From Opisthocomus hoazin (lineage: Eukaryota; Chordata; Aves; Opisthocomiformes; Opisthocomidae): a stretch of 64,000 nt of DNA. The stretch covers positions 95,255,278-95,319,277 of the forward strand of contig NC_134417.1 in assembly GCF_030867145.1 (NCBI RefSeq), written 5' to 3'. The stretch's first letter is position 1. Each line of letters opens with the position of its first letter. This document shows positions 20,501 to 31,330 of this stretch, in pieces. The notes under the pieces were generated by a model that made no database searches, was not told where the DNA came from, and saw only the letters and a program-made list of their open reading frames with translations. The position numbers and the translations under genes were made by a program.

Positions 20501-23500
20501 CTCGGCCCCGGGCAGCCCACCCCGAGCCCCGGCACGGAGGAGACCCCGGGCGCGGGGAGCTGCTGCGGCCCCGCCGCGCCGCGATGCGGGAGCTCCAAGG
20601 AAATGCCAGAGCTCGAGTCACAGGACCGCCAGAGCTCTGCGTAAACAAAGCGCTTCTGAAGTACGCGCGGTGCGAGTTATGAAATGAGGAGGGGCTCCGT
20701 GCTGGCAGGCGGCACCGCCAGCAGCAGGGGAGGTAAGAAGCTTTAAGAAACGGCTGTGGGACTGCGTGGTAGATCTGTGACTGTAACTCAGGTGACCTCT
20801 GAGGTGGAGAAGTAAACAGGGCTAAGAGGCCCGCATTTCTGAGCTGTTTTTCTCCGGAAATCTATCCCCCAGCCAAGAATCACCCCACAAACAGCCCTGC
20901 AGCAGCCGCACGCCTTAAAACAACGTCCGAAGGGTTCTGCAGACAATTACCAGGGCGGTGGCGAAGCCTCGAGGGCTCCTCCGTTCGCGGCTCTCACCGC
21001 AGACCAGCCCCAGGCTGCAGCCCCGCGGCCGCGGCGCGGGCACCGAGCGAGCTCTGCCTCGCCTCCACGGCACAGGCGCGAGGCACCCGCGGAGCCGACA
21101 GCACACGGCATCGGGCCGAGCCGCGCCTCGCTCGACCCCCGCGCCGGGGCCCTGCAGCCGACCCTGCCGGGCCCCAGCCAACGTCACCCCCCTCCTGCAC
21201 TCCCCACCCAGCGCGGGTCGCGTCCCAGCCGGGGGGCAGACCCCCGGGACGGGATTCCTGAGGGACCAGGGTCACGTCCCGGCCGGGGGGCAGAGCCCCG
21301 GGACGGGATTCCCGTGGGACCAGGGTCAGGTCCCGGCCAGGGGGCAGACCCCCGGGACGGGATTCCTGAGGGACCAGGGTCGCGTCCCGGCCGGGGGGCA
21401 GAGCCCCGGGATGGGATTCCCACGGGACCAGGGTCGCGTCCCGGCCGGGGGGCAGACCCCCGGGACGGGATTCCTGAGGGACCAGGGTCGCGTCCTGGCC
21501 GGGGGGCAGACCCCCGGGATGGGATTCCTGCGGGACCAGGGTCGCGTCCCGGCAAGGGGGCAGACCCCCGGGACGGGATTCCCGTGGGACCAGGGTCGCA
21601 TCCTGGCCAGGGGGCAGAGCCCCGGGATGGGATTCTTGAGGGACCAGGGTTGCGTCCCAGCTGGGGGGCAGAGCCCTGGGATGGAATTCCCACGGGACCA
21701 GGGTCACATCCTGGCTGGGGGGCAGACCCCCGGGACGGGATTCCCACGGGACCAGGGTCACATCCTGGCTGGGGGGCAGACCCCCGGGACGGGATTCCCA
21801 CGGGACCAGGGTCGCGTCCCGGCAAGGGGGCAGACCCCCGGGATGGGATTCCCGAGGGACCAGGGTCGCGTCCCGGCCGGGGGGCAGACCCCCGGGATGG
21901 GATTCCTGAGGGACCAGGGTCACGTCCCGGCCGGGGGGCAGACCCCCGGGACGGGATTCCCGAGGGACCAGGGTCGCGTCCCGGCCGGGGGGCAGACCCC
22001 CGGGATGGGATTCTTGAGGGACCAGGGTCGCGTCCCAGCTGGGGGGCAGACCCCCGGGACGGGATTCCCACAGGACCAGGGTCGCGTCCCGGCCGGGGGG
22101 CAGACCCCCGGGATGGGATTCCCACGGGACCAGGGTCGCGTCCCAGCTGGGGGGCAGACCCCCGGGACGGGATTCCCACAGGACCAGGGTCGCGTCCCGG
22201 CCGGGGGGCAGACCCCCGGGACGGGATTCCTGCAGGACCAGGGTCACGTCCCGGCAAGGGGGCAGACCCCCGGGACAGGATTCCTGTGGGACCAGGGTCG
22301 CGTCCCGGCCGGGGGACAGACCCCCGGGACGGGATTCCTGTGGGACCAGGGTCGCGTCCTGGCCAGGGGGCAGACCCCCGGGATGGGATTCCTGCAGGAC
22401 CAGGGTTGCGTCCCGGCCGGGGGGCAGACCCCCGGGATGGGATTCCTGAGGGACCAGGGTCGCGTCCTGGCCAGGGGGCAGACCCCCGGGATGGGATTCC
22501 TGAGGGACCAGGGTTGCGTCCCAGCCGGGGGGCAGACCCCCGGGACGGGATTCCTGCGGGACCGGTGGCCAGGAGCGGCCGTCCCCTCATCCGCACCTTC
22601 CGCAGGGCACCGGGCCGGTGTCACCCAGCAGCCGCGTGGGAAGACTCGCGGGGTGGGGTGGGAGAGGGCACAGAGGAGGCGTGAGGATGAGTCAGTGCTT
22701 CCTCGCACACGCAGCGAGCGCGGAGGACGGCTCCCATCAGCGGGGATGCCCGCGGCCTGAGCCCGTCTCGCTGCACGGCCGCGTGCTCGGGGAGAGGAGG
22801 CGAGGGGAGAGGAGGGGAGGGAGCAGCCCCCGCTTACCTGAACCAGACAGTAGCCCAGCAGCCGCAAGTGCCTGTCCCTCATGGCCCGCGAGCCCACCAG
22901 TATGTCGGAGTTCTGGCAGTAGTGCCACTTGTCGTTGACCGACAGCACGACCCTGCAGCAGACAGACCGGGGGGAGGGCAGCGTTACCCCCCGCCACGGC
23001 GGGGGCGAGGGCAGCCGTACCGGGGCGGTGGGACGGGGGTCCGGGCCGCACAGCCGCCGGGCACCCGACAGCGCAGGGCGGGAGGGGGCCGGGAGCCAGA
23101 GCCAGCACCGGCGCGGAGCCGGGTGACAGGTCTGCGCGCGGGGACGCGGAGCGGCTCTGCTCGGTACCTCTGGATCTCCTCAGGTCCCTGCGGCCCATCG
23201 CCGGGCCCTCGCTTGGGGCTGGGCCGGCACGGGGAGGGCGGCGGGCAGGCGTCCTCGCCGGCGGGTGGGCTCCTGTCCCCCGGCTCCTCACGCGCCGGCT
23301 CCCCGGGGAAGCAGCTGCAGTCGTGCCCGGGGCGGCCGGCGGTCACCTCCTCCTCCTCCTCCTCCAGAATCTTGCCAATGGGGAACTGGAAGAGCGTGGC
23401 CGCGGAGGTGCCGCGGGGCGAGCAGTCGGGGGTGCCGGCCGGCTGCGCGGAGAGGCACTCGGACGGGCTGCTTAGCGTGGAGCTGCCCTGGCTCTCCAGG

Positions 23501-26500
23501 GAAGACTCTTTGCTCAGGCGGCAGTAATAGTCCGAGGGGGGCTGGAAGCAGGGGCCCCCCGGGGCAGGGCAAAGCGTGGGCAGGAACCGCCCGGCCAGGC
23601 TGCTCTCCCGGGAGCCCGGGGGGCTGTTTGGCGTCTCGGGAGCGAACGGGGCAAAGTCCTGCAAGTCCGAGGTGAGGGCCAGGACGCTTGAGCGCAAGGA
23701 CATGGCGGCAGGGGACGTTGCGGTGTTGGCAGAGGGCGCCTTGGAAGCCGCAGGGACACGGGACAGAGGCAGCACGGTGCCCGAGCGGTTAATCCACAGC
23801 AGGAAGTCTGCGGAGAGAGCGCGCGGATCAGCACCCGGCCTTGAGACCCCGCTGCTGACGGGACACGGGGACCCCGCGTGCGGCAGGGTGGGAGACGCGG
23901 TGCCAGCCAGCCGGCAGGCGGGAGCGCGGAGGGAACCCCCCGCCCCGGCGAGCCCTCCCGCGGCACGGGCGGCTCAGGGAGCTTCGTCCCGCCGCGCCGG
24001 GGGAAGGCAGCGTCGCGGGGAACGGGGTGACACCGCAGCCAAACCTAGTCCTGCCCCGAATAACCCCCTGCCCTGCGGCCTCCCCCGCGCTCCCCAGCAG
24101 CCGCAGGGCTCCTGCTGCGCCCAGAGCCCCCCAGACCCCAACTGCGCGTCCCCTCCCCGGGGCCGCGGCCCTGCCCGGAGCGGGGTGCCCGGCCAGGCTA
24201 CCTGTGCAGTACCCGGGGGGCAGCACCTCGTCCTGCCGGTAGCACTCTTCTCCCACCAGCTGCCGCAGCGCCTCGGCCACCAGCCCCTTGTAGCTGCGGG
24301 GAAACAGAAGAGTGAGGCCCCCGGCCTGCCCCCTCGAGCCCTGCCGACCCGCATGCTCCCTCCGAGCACATCGGCGCAGCGACACGGGGGTCCCCGGGAG
24401 CGAGAAACAGAATCACAGAATAGTAGGGGTTGAAAGGGACCTCTGTGGGTCCCCCAGCCCAGCCCCCTGCCCAAGCAGGGTCACCCAGAGCAGGGGGCAC
24501 AGCACCGCGTCCAGGCGGGGCTGGAATATCTCCAGAGAAGGAGACTCCCCAGCCCCTCTGGGCAGCCTGGGCCAGGGCTCCGGCACCCTCAGAGGGAAGA
24601 AGTTCTTCCTCGGGTTCAGCTGGAACTTCCCAGGCTTCAGTTTGTGCCCGTTGCCCCTTGTCCTGTCGCTGGGCACCACTGCAAAGAGTCTGGCCCCATC
24701 CTCCTGACCCCCACCCTGCAGATATTTGTAGGCATTTCGAAGGTCCCCTCGCAGCCTTCTCTTCTCCAGGCTGAACAAGCCCAGCTCCCTCAGCCTCTCC
24801 TCCTAGGAGAGATGCTCCAGTCCCCTCCTCATCCTCGCAGCCCTGCGCTGGGCTCTCTCCAGTAGCTCCTCATCTTTCTGGAACTGGGGAGCCCAGCACT
24901 GGACCCAGCACTGCAGATGGGGCCTCACTGGGGCAGAGCAGAGGGGGAGGAGAACCTCCCTCGCCCTGCTGCCCACCCTCCTCCTCATGCACCCCAGGAT
25001 CCCATTGGCCTTCTTGGCACCCAGGGCACGCTGCTGGCTCATGGTCACCCTGTCGTCCCCCAGCACTCCCAGTCCCTCTCCCCAGAGCTGCTCTCCAGCA
25101 GCTCAGCCCCAGCCTGTACTGGTGCCTGGGGTTGTTCCTCCCCAGGGGCAGGACCCTGCACTTGCCCTTGTTGAACCTCATCAGGTTCCTCTGTGCCCAA
25201 CTCTCCAGCCTATCCAGGTCTCGCTGAATGGCAGCACAGCCTTCTGGTGTATCCACCACACCTCCCAGTTTGGTGTCACCAGCAAACTGGCTGAGGGGAC
25301 ACTCTAACTCTTCATCCAGGTCACTGATGAAGAAAAACAAGGCTGGGCCCAGTACTGACCCCTGAGGGACACCACTGGTTACCGGCCTCCAACGAGACTC
25401 AGCGCCACTGATGCCAACCCTCTGAGCTCTGCCCTTGCCCTGGTTGAACCTCATCAGGTTCCTCTCTGCCCAACTCTCCAGCCTGTCCAGGTCTCGCTGA
25501 ATGGCAGCACGGCTGCCGGTGTGTCCACCACTGCTCCCCTCCCAGTTTGGTGTCACCAGCAAACTGGCTGAGGGTACACTCTAACTCTTCATCCAGGTCA
25601 CTGATGAAGAAAAACAAGGCTGGGCCCAGTACTGACCCCTGAGGGACACCACTGGTTACCGGCCTCCAACTAGACTCAGCGCCGCTGATGCCAACCCTCT
25701 GAGCTCTGCCCTTGCCCTGGTTGAACCTCACCAGGTTCCTCTCTGCCCAACTCTCCAGCCTGTCCAGGTCACGCTGGATGGCAGCACAGCTGCCGGTGTG
25801 TCCACCACTCCTCCCAGTTTGGTGCCACCAGCAAACTGGCTGAAGGTGTGCCGTGCCCCAAGCGACGCCACGCTGCTCCCCGGCGGGGGACAGGCAGCAG
25901 GGTCCGGCCAGCGGCCCCCGCGCTCCCAGCCGCGCTCCCCCGCCCGCCGCTCGCCCGCCGCTGACCTGTACTTTCTGTTGGCCTCGTCCGCCGTCAGGGC
26001 GTGCTCGAACATGAGGACGCGGTAGCGCGGGTCGAGGCGCGGGCCGCTGTAATCGCGGAACTCCAGCTCCACCGCCGCGTCCAGCAGCGAGAGGTAGCGG
26101 CGCACGATCAGCGCGTAGGGGCTGCCTGCAGGGCAGGACGGCCGGCTAGCCGCAGCGGGGAGCCCCTCCTCGCCCCCCGTGCTCCCGGCGAGGCGGTCCC
26201 GCGCTCCCGGGGGACTCCGGGCTGCCCGAACCCACCTCCGCCCCCGCCCCGAGCTTTAAGGGCTGGGTTTCCCCAGGCAAAGGCCCGACGTACTCATAAC
26301 GTTGGTGATGAAGGCAGGGGAGAAGACCTGGTGCAGGACAGTCTGGGGGAAGTGGCTCAGCTGAAACATGGACATGAGGATGTTGACGGTCGCCAGGGGC
26401 GAGCTGCCGGCTTTCTGCTCCAGGATGGCCTCCAGCTTGGGGAAGAGCTCGCTGTGGTTGGACGGGCGGTAATTCATGCGGCTGAAGGGGAACACCAGCT

Positions 26501-29500
26501 TCTGGATCACCTGCGGGCAGGAGCAGAGGGAGGGCGGCCGGGCAGCGGGACGAAGGACGGGTCAGCGCCAGGCCGGCCCAGAGCCGGGCACAAGCAGGAC
26601 CAGGCACGCCCCGGCCGAGCTGCCCCAGCCTGATGGCAGGGAGGGGACGCGGCTTCCCCCAGCCCCGGAGATCGTCGAACGCTCACCTTGCTGTCGAGCT
26701 GCTCCCCACGCTTCAGCAGGAAGTTTGCGATGGTATCGAGCAACCGCGGCTCACGCAGCCGGTGCCGCGCCACGTACTTGGCAATGAGGGCCATGGTGTA
26801 GGGGGTGAGGTTCTCCGCCTTCCTGGGGAGCCACTCTGCGGAGAGCGAACCGCAGCGGGGGCTCCGTCAGAGCGGCCGCGCTCCCTCCGCCCGCGGCTCT
26901 CAGCAGCCACCTCGGCCTGCGCAGCGCAGGCAGCGCGGGCGGCAGCGGGGAACGGGACCTGGGCAGCAGAGCCGCCTCTCCCGGAACCCAGACGGCTTCC
27001 AGGAGCCACCGAGTCACGGTGCGTGCGAGAGGCCGGGGCCGATTCGCACCCCGCGCGCCCAGCAGGCACAGCTGGAGCACAGCTGGAACGCGCACAGAAC
27101 GGGGGCCCTTGTGCAGAAACCCCCCCGAAACCAACCTGCTGCCAAGTCCCGAGGTCAGGCGGGCTCGGCCCCTGGGAGGGCGAGGCGGGGACGACGGGGA
27201 CAGGGTGGCCGCAGCGCAGAGCATCTCCCGCTCCCGCCTCACTGCCGCAGGCCCCGGTGCTCAGCGCAGCCCCAGCTGGAGCCGGCACGAGCCCAGGTGT
27301 CCGCTGGGGCCAGGACAGGAGGCTCCGGGGCTGCCAGGGGCACGGACAGAGCCCAGCGCACCCCGCGCCAGGGAAGAGGCTCACGGCGCGGGCAAGGCTG
27401 GGACCCTGCCTGGGCAGACCCTGCCCTCACCTGCCATACTGCGGATGAATCGCTCTTGGCGGTTCTCGTAGAAGAGCTGAGAGCTGAAGATGGCCTCCAG
27501 GGCCTTGTTGTTGGCCTCCTGGGCGCACAGAGCCAGCATCTCGTCCAAGAGGGCCAGCTCGTGCTCCCGCATGGCACTCACTTGCCCCAGCGTGTGCCTA
27601 ACGAGGCGCAGGATCTTGCGGTTGTTGATCAGCTGCTGGTCGGAGGCCGGGTGTCCCTGCAGCGCCTGCGCCCGCAGCCGGTAGTAGGAGAGGAGGAGGA
27701 AGAGGGTCTGGGGGTGCCGCTCCTTCTCCAGGTGCCGCTCCAAGCTGCTGAGGCACGACTCGACCAGGGGGTGGGGGCTGGACGGGTGCAGCCTCATCAC
27801 GCTGCTGAAGACCATGGAGACGTCCTTCTGGTTGAAGCGGCCCAGGCGGCTCCGGGATTCCTCCTCCAGCACTCGCACCAGCGGCGATTCCCCCGGCAGC
27901 CCTGCAAGCGGGAGGAGATCAGGGACGCCCGGAGCCCACCTCTCATCCCCACCAGGCCCGGGACGGCAGCCGGAGGAGCACAGGGTGGCCGCGTCGGCGA
28001 TCAGACCGACGGCGAGGAGGGGACAGCGGGCCGGGCCGGCAGCGCATCCGCACCAGGGCAGAAGGCGTCCGGAGCCACCGGGCTATTCCCACCCCCTTCA
28101 CCAACACGGACGTGCTTTACTCCGCCCGCAAAAGCAAGGTTCATTTCTTACGTCTCAAACTCCTCAAAAACTAATAACACACCTCAAAAAAGACTTTAAA
28201 ACCCCATTTTGGTTGCAAAACAAGCAAGCCACCCGCACGTTACCACACTAAACACTGTCTGGGTACGGCAGGAGTTCACCCTTCCGCGTTTCCAGCCCTC
28301 TCCCACTTTCTAGCTCAGCTCTGCTCCTCCAGACTCGGCCCCGGGGGAAACGCTTTCCTCCAGCCCTGGACTTGTTATTCGGCCACGGGGAGGCAAGCGG
28401 CCAGGCGCCCAGCGCGGCGACGAAAAGAGGCAAAGGCCGCCCTTGGCGTGTCAGGAGAGATCTCCTCAGGAGACGCACGAGGCGTCCCGCGCCGTATGAG
28501 GCCCCGGTACCCGCCAGCCTCCTGAGCCAGCTGACAAGATTCCAGTTTTCAGAAGGGCTTCAGAGCAGCCGAAGCAGCAGGGGGTACGTCGCTGCGTTTT
28601 ATCGTTAATCAAAACCCAGTCAGAAGGCGGAAAGTGAAGAATCGGCCTGAGCAGGTGCTTTGTTCCTTGAGAAGACCTCCGAAAGGCGGGTTAGCACTTT
28701 TATTAATGAGCGGGCTCGCGTGGTGAGCGGGAAGGGTGACTGGCGGAGAACAAAGTGCGGGTCAAGGCCGGAGCAGCCGGGGGGAGCCCAGCCGAGGGGA
28801 GAGGCGCCTGGCAGCCCAGAGCTCAGTGTCAACAAACACCAGGCGCCGCGAGACGGAGCGGGGAAAGGCAGAAAACCCCTCCCTCCCCCCTCCAGCAGGA
28901 TCTAGAGTTACTGCATCAACGCACGGCCGGGACCGGGCGTCTCCGCGGGCGGCTCGGCCGAGGCCTCAGCCCAGCGTGCAGCTGCGGTGGGAAAAGAAAA
29001 AAGCAAACAGAGCGGCAGGAGACGTGGGACGGAGCAGCACGGGGCTGGCAGGCGACGCCGGGGTGGGGAGGGAGGCTCCCACGCCAGACTGAGCCCCCTC
29101 CTCGCAGGCGGGAGGACCCCAGGGCCCTCGGGAGGGGGAGCCCCCAGGACACGGCCCCAGGCTGCTGCCGCCGCGCAGGAACCCCGACCAGCCTCAGCCT
29201 TTCTTCCTGAACCTGAGACGCCTGACGGCCGAGGGCTCACGGCTCGCAAAGGGCTCAGCCCAGGCCTCGCACCTCGACGCTCAGACGCTTGCCGACGCTC
29301 AGGGACTGGAACAAAACTGGAGGAGCCGTTTACGGGACCCCGCCGGCGTCGCTGCCCACCGCCCGGGCTGCAGCCAGCGAGCCCCGGCGCGGTCAGCCCG
29401 CCCGGCTCCCTCCCCGCTGCGCGCCCCGAGCGGAGCGTCCCCCGTCGAGGGGCACAGCTCGACCCGCCACGGAGCCCCCACACCAGCCCGACACCGGCTC

Positions 29501-30191
29501 CTGTTCCGTCACGTCCTTCCTCCTTCCGCGGCCAGCTCTCCTTCCACCTCACAGACCCAGGCCCCTGCCCGTGTCCCACCGCCCTGCCCGCCTCCCCGTC
29601 CTCCGCCGGCAGCCCGGGACACTCACCCAGCGCGGCAGCGGCGTACAGGCAGTTGACGATGCTGAAGTTATCAAACTTGGAGCAGCCGCTGATGATGGCC
29701 TGACAGAGAGTCTGAAACTCGGGCTGCTCCAGCACCGGGCCGGGCCCGCGGCTCTCCCCGTTCACCGGGGCCTGGCCCTGCTGCTGCAGGAGCTGGCCCA
29801 GCTTGTGCAGGGCGATGGGGTAGTGGCTGGCCGACACCTTGCCGGGGTTCTGCGTGACCCACCGCAGCACCTCGCCCACGCTGCGCGAGCGCTCGATCAG
29901 ACGCTTCATGGTGAAGAAGGTGTCGTAGCTCATCTTCTCGTGGATGAAGTTCCAGCTCTTCCTCTTGCCGTGGCCCCGGGTCCTGCAGGCGTCCGGGGGG
30001 AAGGCGGGCAGCAGCCCATGGCCGCAGGGGTCCAGCGGCAGCAGCACGGCCCGCTGCCTCGCCTTGCCCGCGCAGAAGCAGGCGGGATGCATCCCGGCCC
30101 CGCGCCTGTCACCGGCAGCCAGGCCCTGCGGGCCGCCGGGCCGCCCGCTCTCCCGGGTCAGAGCGCGGAGCCATGGCAGCAGGCGCAGCAT
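14564..30191 (-). CDS. FASTK: Fas-activated serine/threonine kinase (FASTK-family mitochondrial RNA-binding protein)
   Basis: Founding member of the FASTK family, whose proteins act on mitochondrial RNA; mammalian FASTK is linked to ND6 mRNA stability and, in another isoform, nuclear splicing. Coding exons in transcript order: 30191-29627, 27901-27431, 26835-26687, 26510-26294, 26125-25966, 24293-24202, 23807-23168, 22952-22838, 14650-14564. Every junction has AG/GT and keeps frame; the total is 2,496 bases, 831 residues plus stop (human 549). Landmarks: an Arg/Leu-rich N-terminus [14 protein letters not shown] like a mitochondrial presequence; [74 protein letters not shown]; then a RAP domain [20 protein letters not shown] to [11 protein letters not shown]. 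Start chosen because human FASTK has a matching internal MLRVLL start. Extra length lies in the N-terminal exon and in a Pro/Ser/Glu-rich exon 7. Confidence 0.93.
16995..17919. repeat. 33-bp minisatellite, about 28 copies
   Basis: Unit: GTCCGGCCACGAGACCCAGC followed by GCTGTCCCCGCAG, 33 bases, nearly uniform. Variants change CAG/CGG at the junction and CACGAG/CATGAG. Because 33 is a multiple of three and the unit lacks stops in several frames, it creates open frames of hundreds of codons on both strands; these are artefacts. No spacers of unique sequence, so not CRISPR. Confidence 0.97.
18588..19021 (+). mobile_element. CR1 LINE, 5'-truncated, young type
   Basis: 3' part of a CR1 element: CTGGGCTGGTTCAGCCTGGA, the RT-distal untranslated region, and a tail ACACTCTGTGACTCTGTG. 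Nearly the same as the copies at 33,122 and 42,099, so fairly young. Lies in FASTK intron 8, antisense to FASTK. Confidence 0.93.
19022..19335 (+). mobile_element. Older, diverged CR1 fragment
   Basis: Blocks in CR1 order can be traced: GAGCTCCCCAGAACAAGACC, AGGGCCACAAGGACGGTGA, GAGGAGAGGTCGACAGAGCT, GCAGAGCCAGGCTCC, and GCAACGGGCACAAACCTAAA. Many substitutions separate it from the neighbouring young copy. The hydrophobic minus-strand frame across 18713-19219 is the antisense of this CR1 and not a gene. Confidence 0.75.
19336..21214. other. Unassigned GC-rich intron sequence
   Basis: No exon, repeat family or RNA gene recognised. The open frames lack known motifs and have the composition expected of GC-rich DNA. 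A short AT-richer patch at about 20,690-20,940 has no clear identity. Confidence 0.5.
21215..22565. repeat. 54-bp minisatellite, about 25 copies
   Basis: Unit: GGGATTCCTGAGGGACCAGG, GTCGCGTCCCGGCCGGGGGG and CAGACCCCCGGGAC, 54 bases. The most variable part is the TCCYNNGGGA core (TGAG, CGTG, CACG, TGCG). 54 is a multiple of three, which makes long Pro/Gly/Arg frames on both strands; rejected as genes. Confidence 0.97.
22838..24293 (-). CDS. FASTK: FASTK exons 6-8 (linker and start of RAP domain)
   Basis: Exon 6 (24293-24202) encodes [20 protein letters not shown] and the conserved PPGYCT. Exon 7 (23807-23168) is 640 bases and encodes [10 protein letters not shown] followed by about 200 residues rich in Ser, Pro and Glu, including a run of acidic residues [10 protein letters not shown]; human FASTK has only a short linker here. 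Exon 8 (22952-22838) encodes [20 protein letters not shown] and [12 protein letters not shown], the first part of the RAP domain. Phases 1, 2 and 0 match their neighbours. Confidence 0.92.
24411..25850 (-). mobile_element. CR1 LINE with internal triplicated segment
   Basis: The CR1 3' end lies at the left (CACAGAATAGTAGGGGTTG), so the element is on the minus strand, the same orientation as FASTK, inside intron 5. The minus strand encodes the end of the reverse transcriptase, with [20 protein letters not shown] and [11 protein letters not shown]; the usual FADD motif reads FAGD. A segment of about 275 bases (markers at about 25,158, 25,431 and 25,708) occurs three times in tandem. 5'-truncated. 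Confidence 0.95.
25966..30191 (-). CDS. FASTK: FASTK exons 1-5 (presequence and FAST domains)
   Basis: Exon 1 (30191-29627): Arg-rich start, then [40 protein letters not shown] and [19 protein letters not shown]. Exon 2 (27901-27431): [40 protein letters not shown] and [20 protein letters not shown]. Exon 3 (26835-26687): [20 protein letters not shown] and [19 protein letters not shown]. Exon 4 (26510-26294): [14 protein letters not shown] and [20 protein letters not shown]. Exon 5 (26125-25966): [20 protein letters not shown]. The spacing of human blocks [30 protein letters not shown] and [18 protein letters not shown] is kept, which separates FASTK from FASTKD1-5. Confidence 0.93.
27902..29626 (-). 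other. FASTK: FASTK intron 1
   Basis: 1.7 kb between exons 1 and 2. AT-richer than its surroundings at about 28,100-28,260 and 28,600-28,720. No repeat family or RNA gene recognised. Confidence 0.6.
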
Positions 30192-30289
30192 GGCGCGGGC
30201 AGGGCGGCTCGGGGGGCTTCGCAGAACCGGGAGACCCTGGGGACGAGAGGCGAGCTCCAGCCCCCGGCCGGCCAGCGACCCCCGCCCGC

Positions 30290-30860
30290 CCAGTCCGCGG
30301 GTGCTGCCCCACACAGCCCCGAGACCCACGGTACCGGGACCCGCACCCACCCGCCCAAACCCAGCGCAGGGGTCCTGCCCCACACGGCCCCGAGACCCCC
30401 GGTATCGGGAACCCCACCCGCCCGGACCCAGCGCAGGGGTCCTGCCCCACACGGCCCCGAGACCCCCGGTACCGGGACCCTCGTCCGCCCGGTCCGCCCC
30501 AGCGCGGGGGTCCTGCCCCACACGTCCCCGAGACCCCCGGTACCGGGACCCTCGTCCGCCCGGTCCGCCCCAGCGCGGGGGTCCTGCCCCACACGGATCC
30601 GGCACCCCAGGTACCGGGACCCCCACCCGCCCGGACCCAGCGCAGGGGTCCTGCCCCACACGGACCCGGCACCCCCAGTACCGGGACCCCCGCCCACCCA
30701 GTCCGCGGGTGCTAGCCCACACGGCTCCGGGACCTCCGGCCCCGAGACCCCCGCCCGCCCGGCCCCACAGCGCGGGGGTCCTGCCCCCCACTGGGCTCCG
30801 GCCACGAGACCCCGGCCCCGGGACCCCCGCCCGCCCGCCCGCCCGGCCCACACCAGCGCC
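30290..30860. repeat. Minisatellite of 67-71 bp upstream of FASTK
   Basis: GTCCTGCCCCACACGG followed by CCCCGAGACCCCCGGTACCG recurs at 30372, 30439, 30510 and 30581, steps of 67, 71 and 71 bases; about eight units. Starts about 100 bases upstream of the FASTK start codon, so it may lie in the 5' UTR or a 5' intron. Confidence 0.9.
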
Positions 30861-31149
30861 GTCGCCCCGGGGCCCCCGTCCCGCCCCGGGGCTCGCAGAC
30901 CCCCCTCGCCCCAGGACCCCAGGGCCGCACAGACGCCCGTCCGGTACCGGGACCCCCCATGCCGCGCCGCTCTCCCCCCCCCCCCGCGGCCCCGGGACCC
31001 CCGAGCCGGCCCCGCCGCCCCCCGGCCGAGGGCCCCGCCGTGCCCGGCCCTACATGGCGCTGGGACCCGCCGCCGCCCCCCGGCCGCTCAGCGCCGCCCG
31101 GACACCGAGTCCGCCATCTTCCCGACAGCCCCCGGAGGGCCGCGGCCCC

Positions 31150-31330
31150 GCCCCCCTCTCCGCGCGCGCGGCCCACACTTCCGGGGCGGGGCCGGGCTCG
31201 CCGGGCCGCGGCCGCGCGCGCAGCGGCAAAATGCAAATAGCCCTCACGGTCCCTCCAATGAGTGAGGGCCTCGCGAGGGGGCGGGGCGGCGCTGCCGGCG
31301 CAGGCGCGCCGCGGCCCTGCGGAACGCGTG
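31150..31330. promoter_or_regulatory. FASTK: Candidate CpG promoter of FASTK
   Basis: CpG-rich stretch with CTTCCGG next to a GGGGCGGGGCC Sp1-type box (about 31,187-31,200), a perfect octamer ATGCAAAT (31231-31238), CCAAT (31255-31259) and GC boxes with CTCGCGAG just beyond. It lies between the FASTK start and the TMUB1 3' end, where the FASTK promoter should be. Start site and direction are inferred. Confidence 0.5.

Larger units (their letters stand above)
14651..22837 (-). other. FASTK: FASTK last intron (8.2 kb)
   Basis: Splits the RAP domain between LLGYCLVQ (donor GTAAGC at the 22838 side) and [11 protein letters not shown] (acceptor GCAG at the 14651 side). It holds GC-rich sequence with no recognisable gene (about 14,655-16,990), the 33-bp array, a young and an old CR1 piece, unassigned GC-rich sequence (19,340-21,210) and the 54-bp array. 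Mammalian FASTK is a compact gene of a few kilobases, so this intron is strikingly long. Confidence 0.85.

Noticed and set aside
20958-22760. 600-codon plus frame and 470-codon minus frame
   Set aside because: Both are translations of the 54-bp minisatellite.
24870-25562. Intact CR1 protein gene
   Set aside because: Only the last part of the reverse transcriptase is present, the FADD motif reads FAGD, and a segment is triplicated; a dead 5'-truncated LINE.
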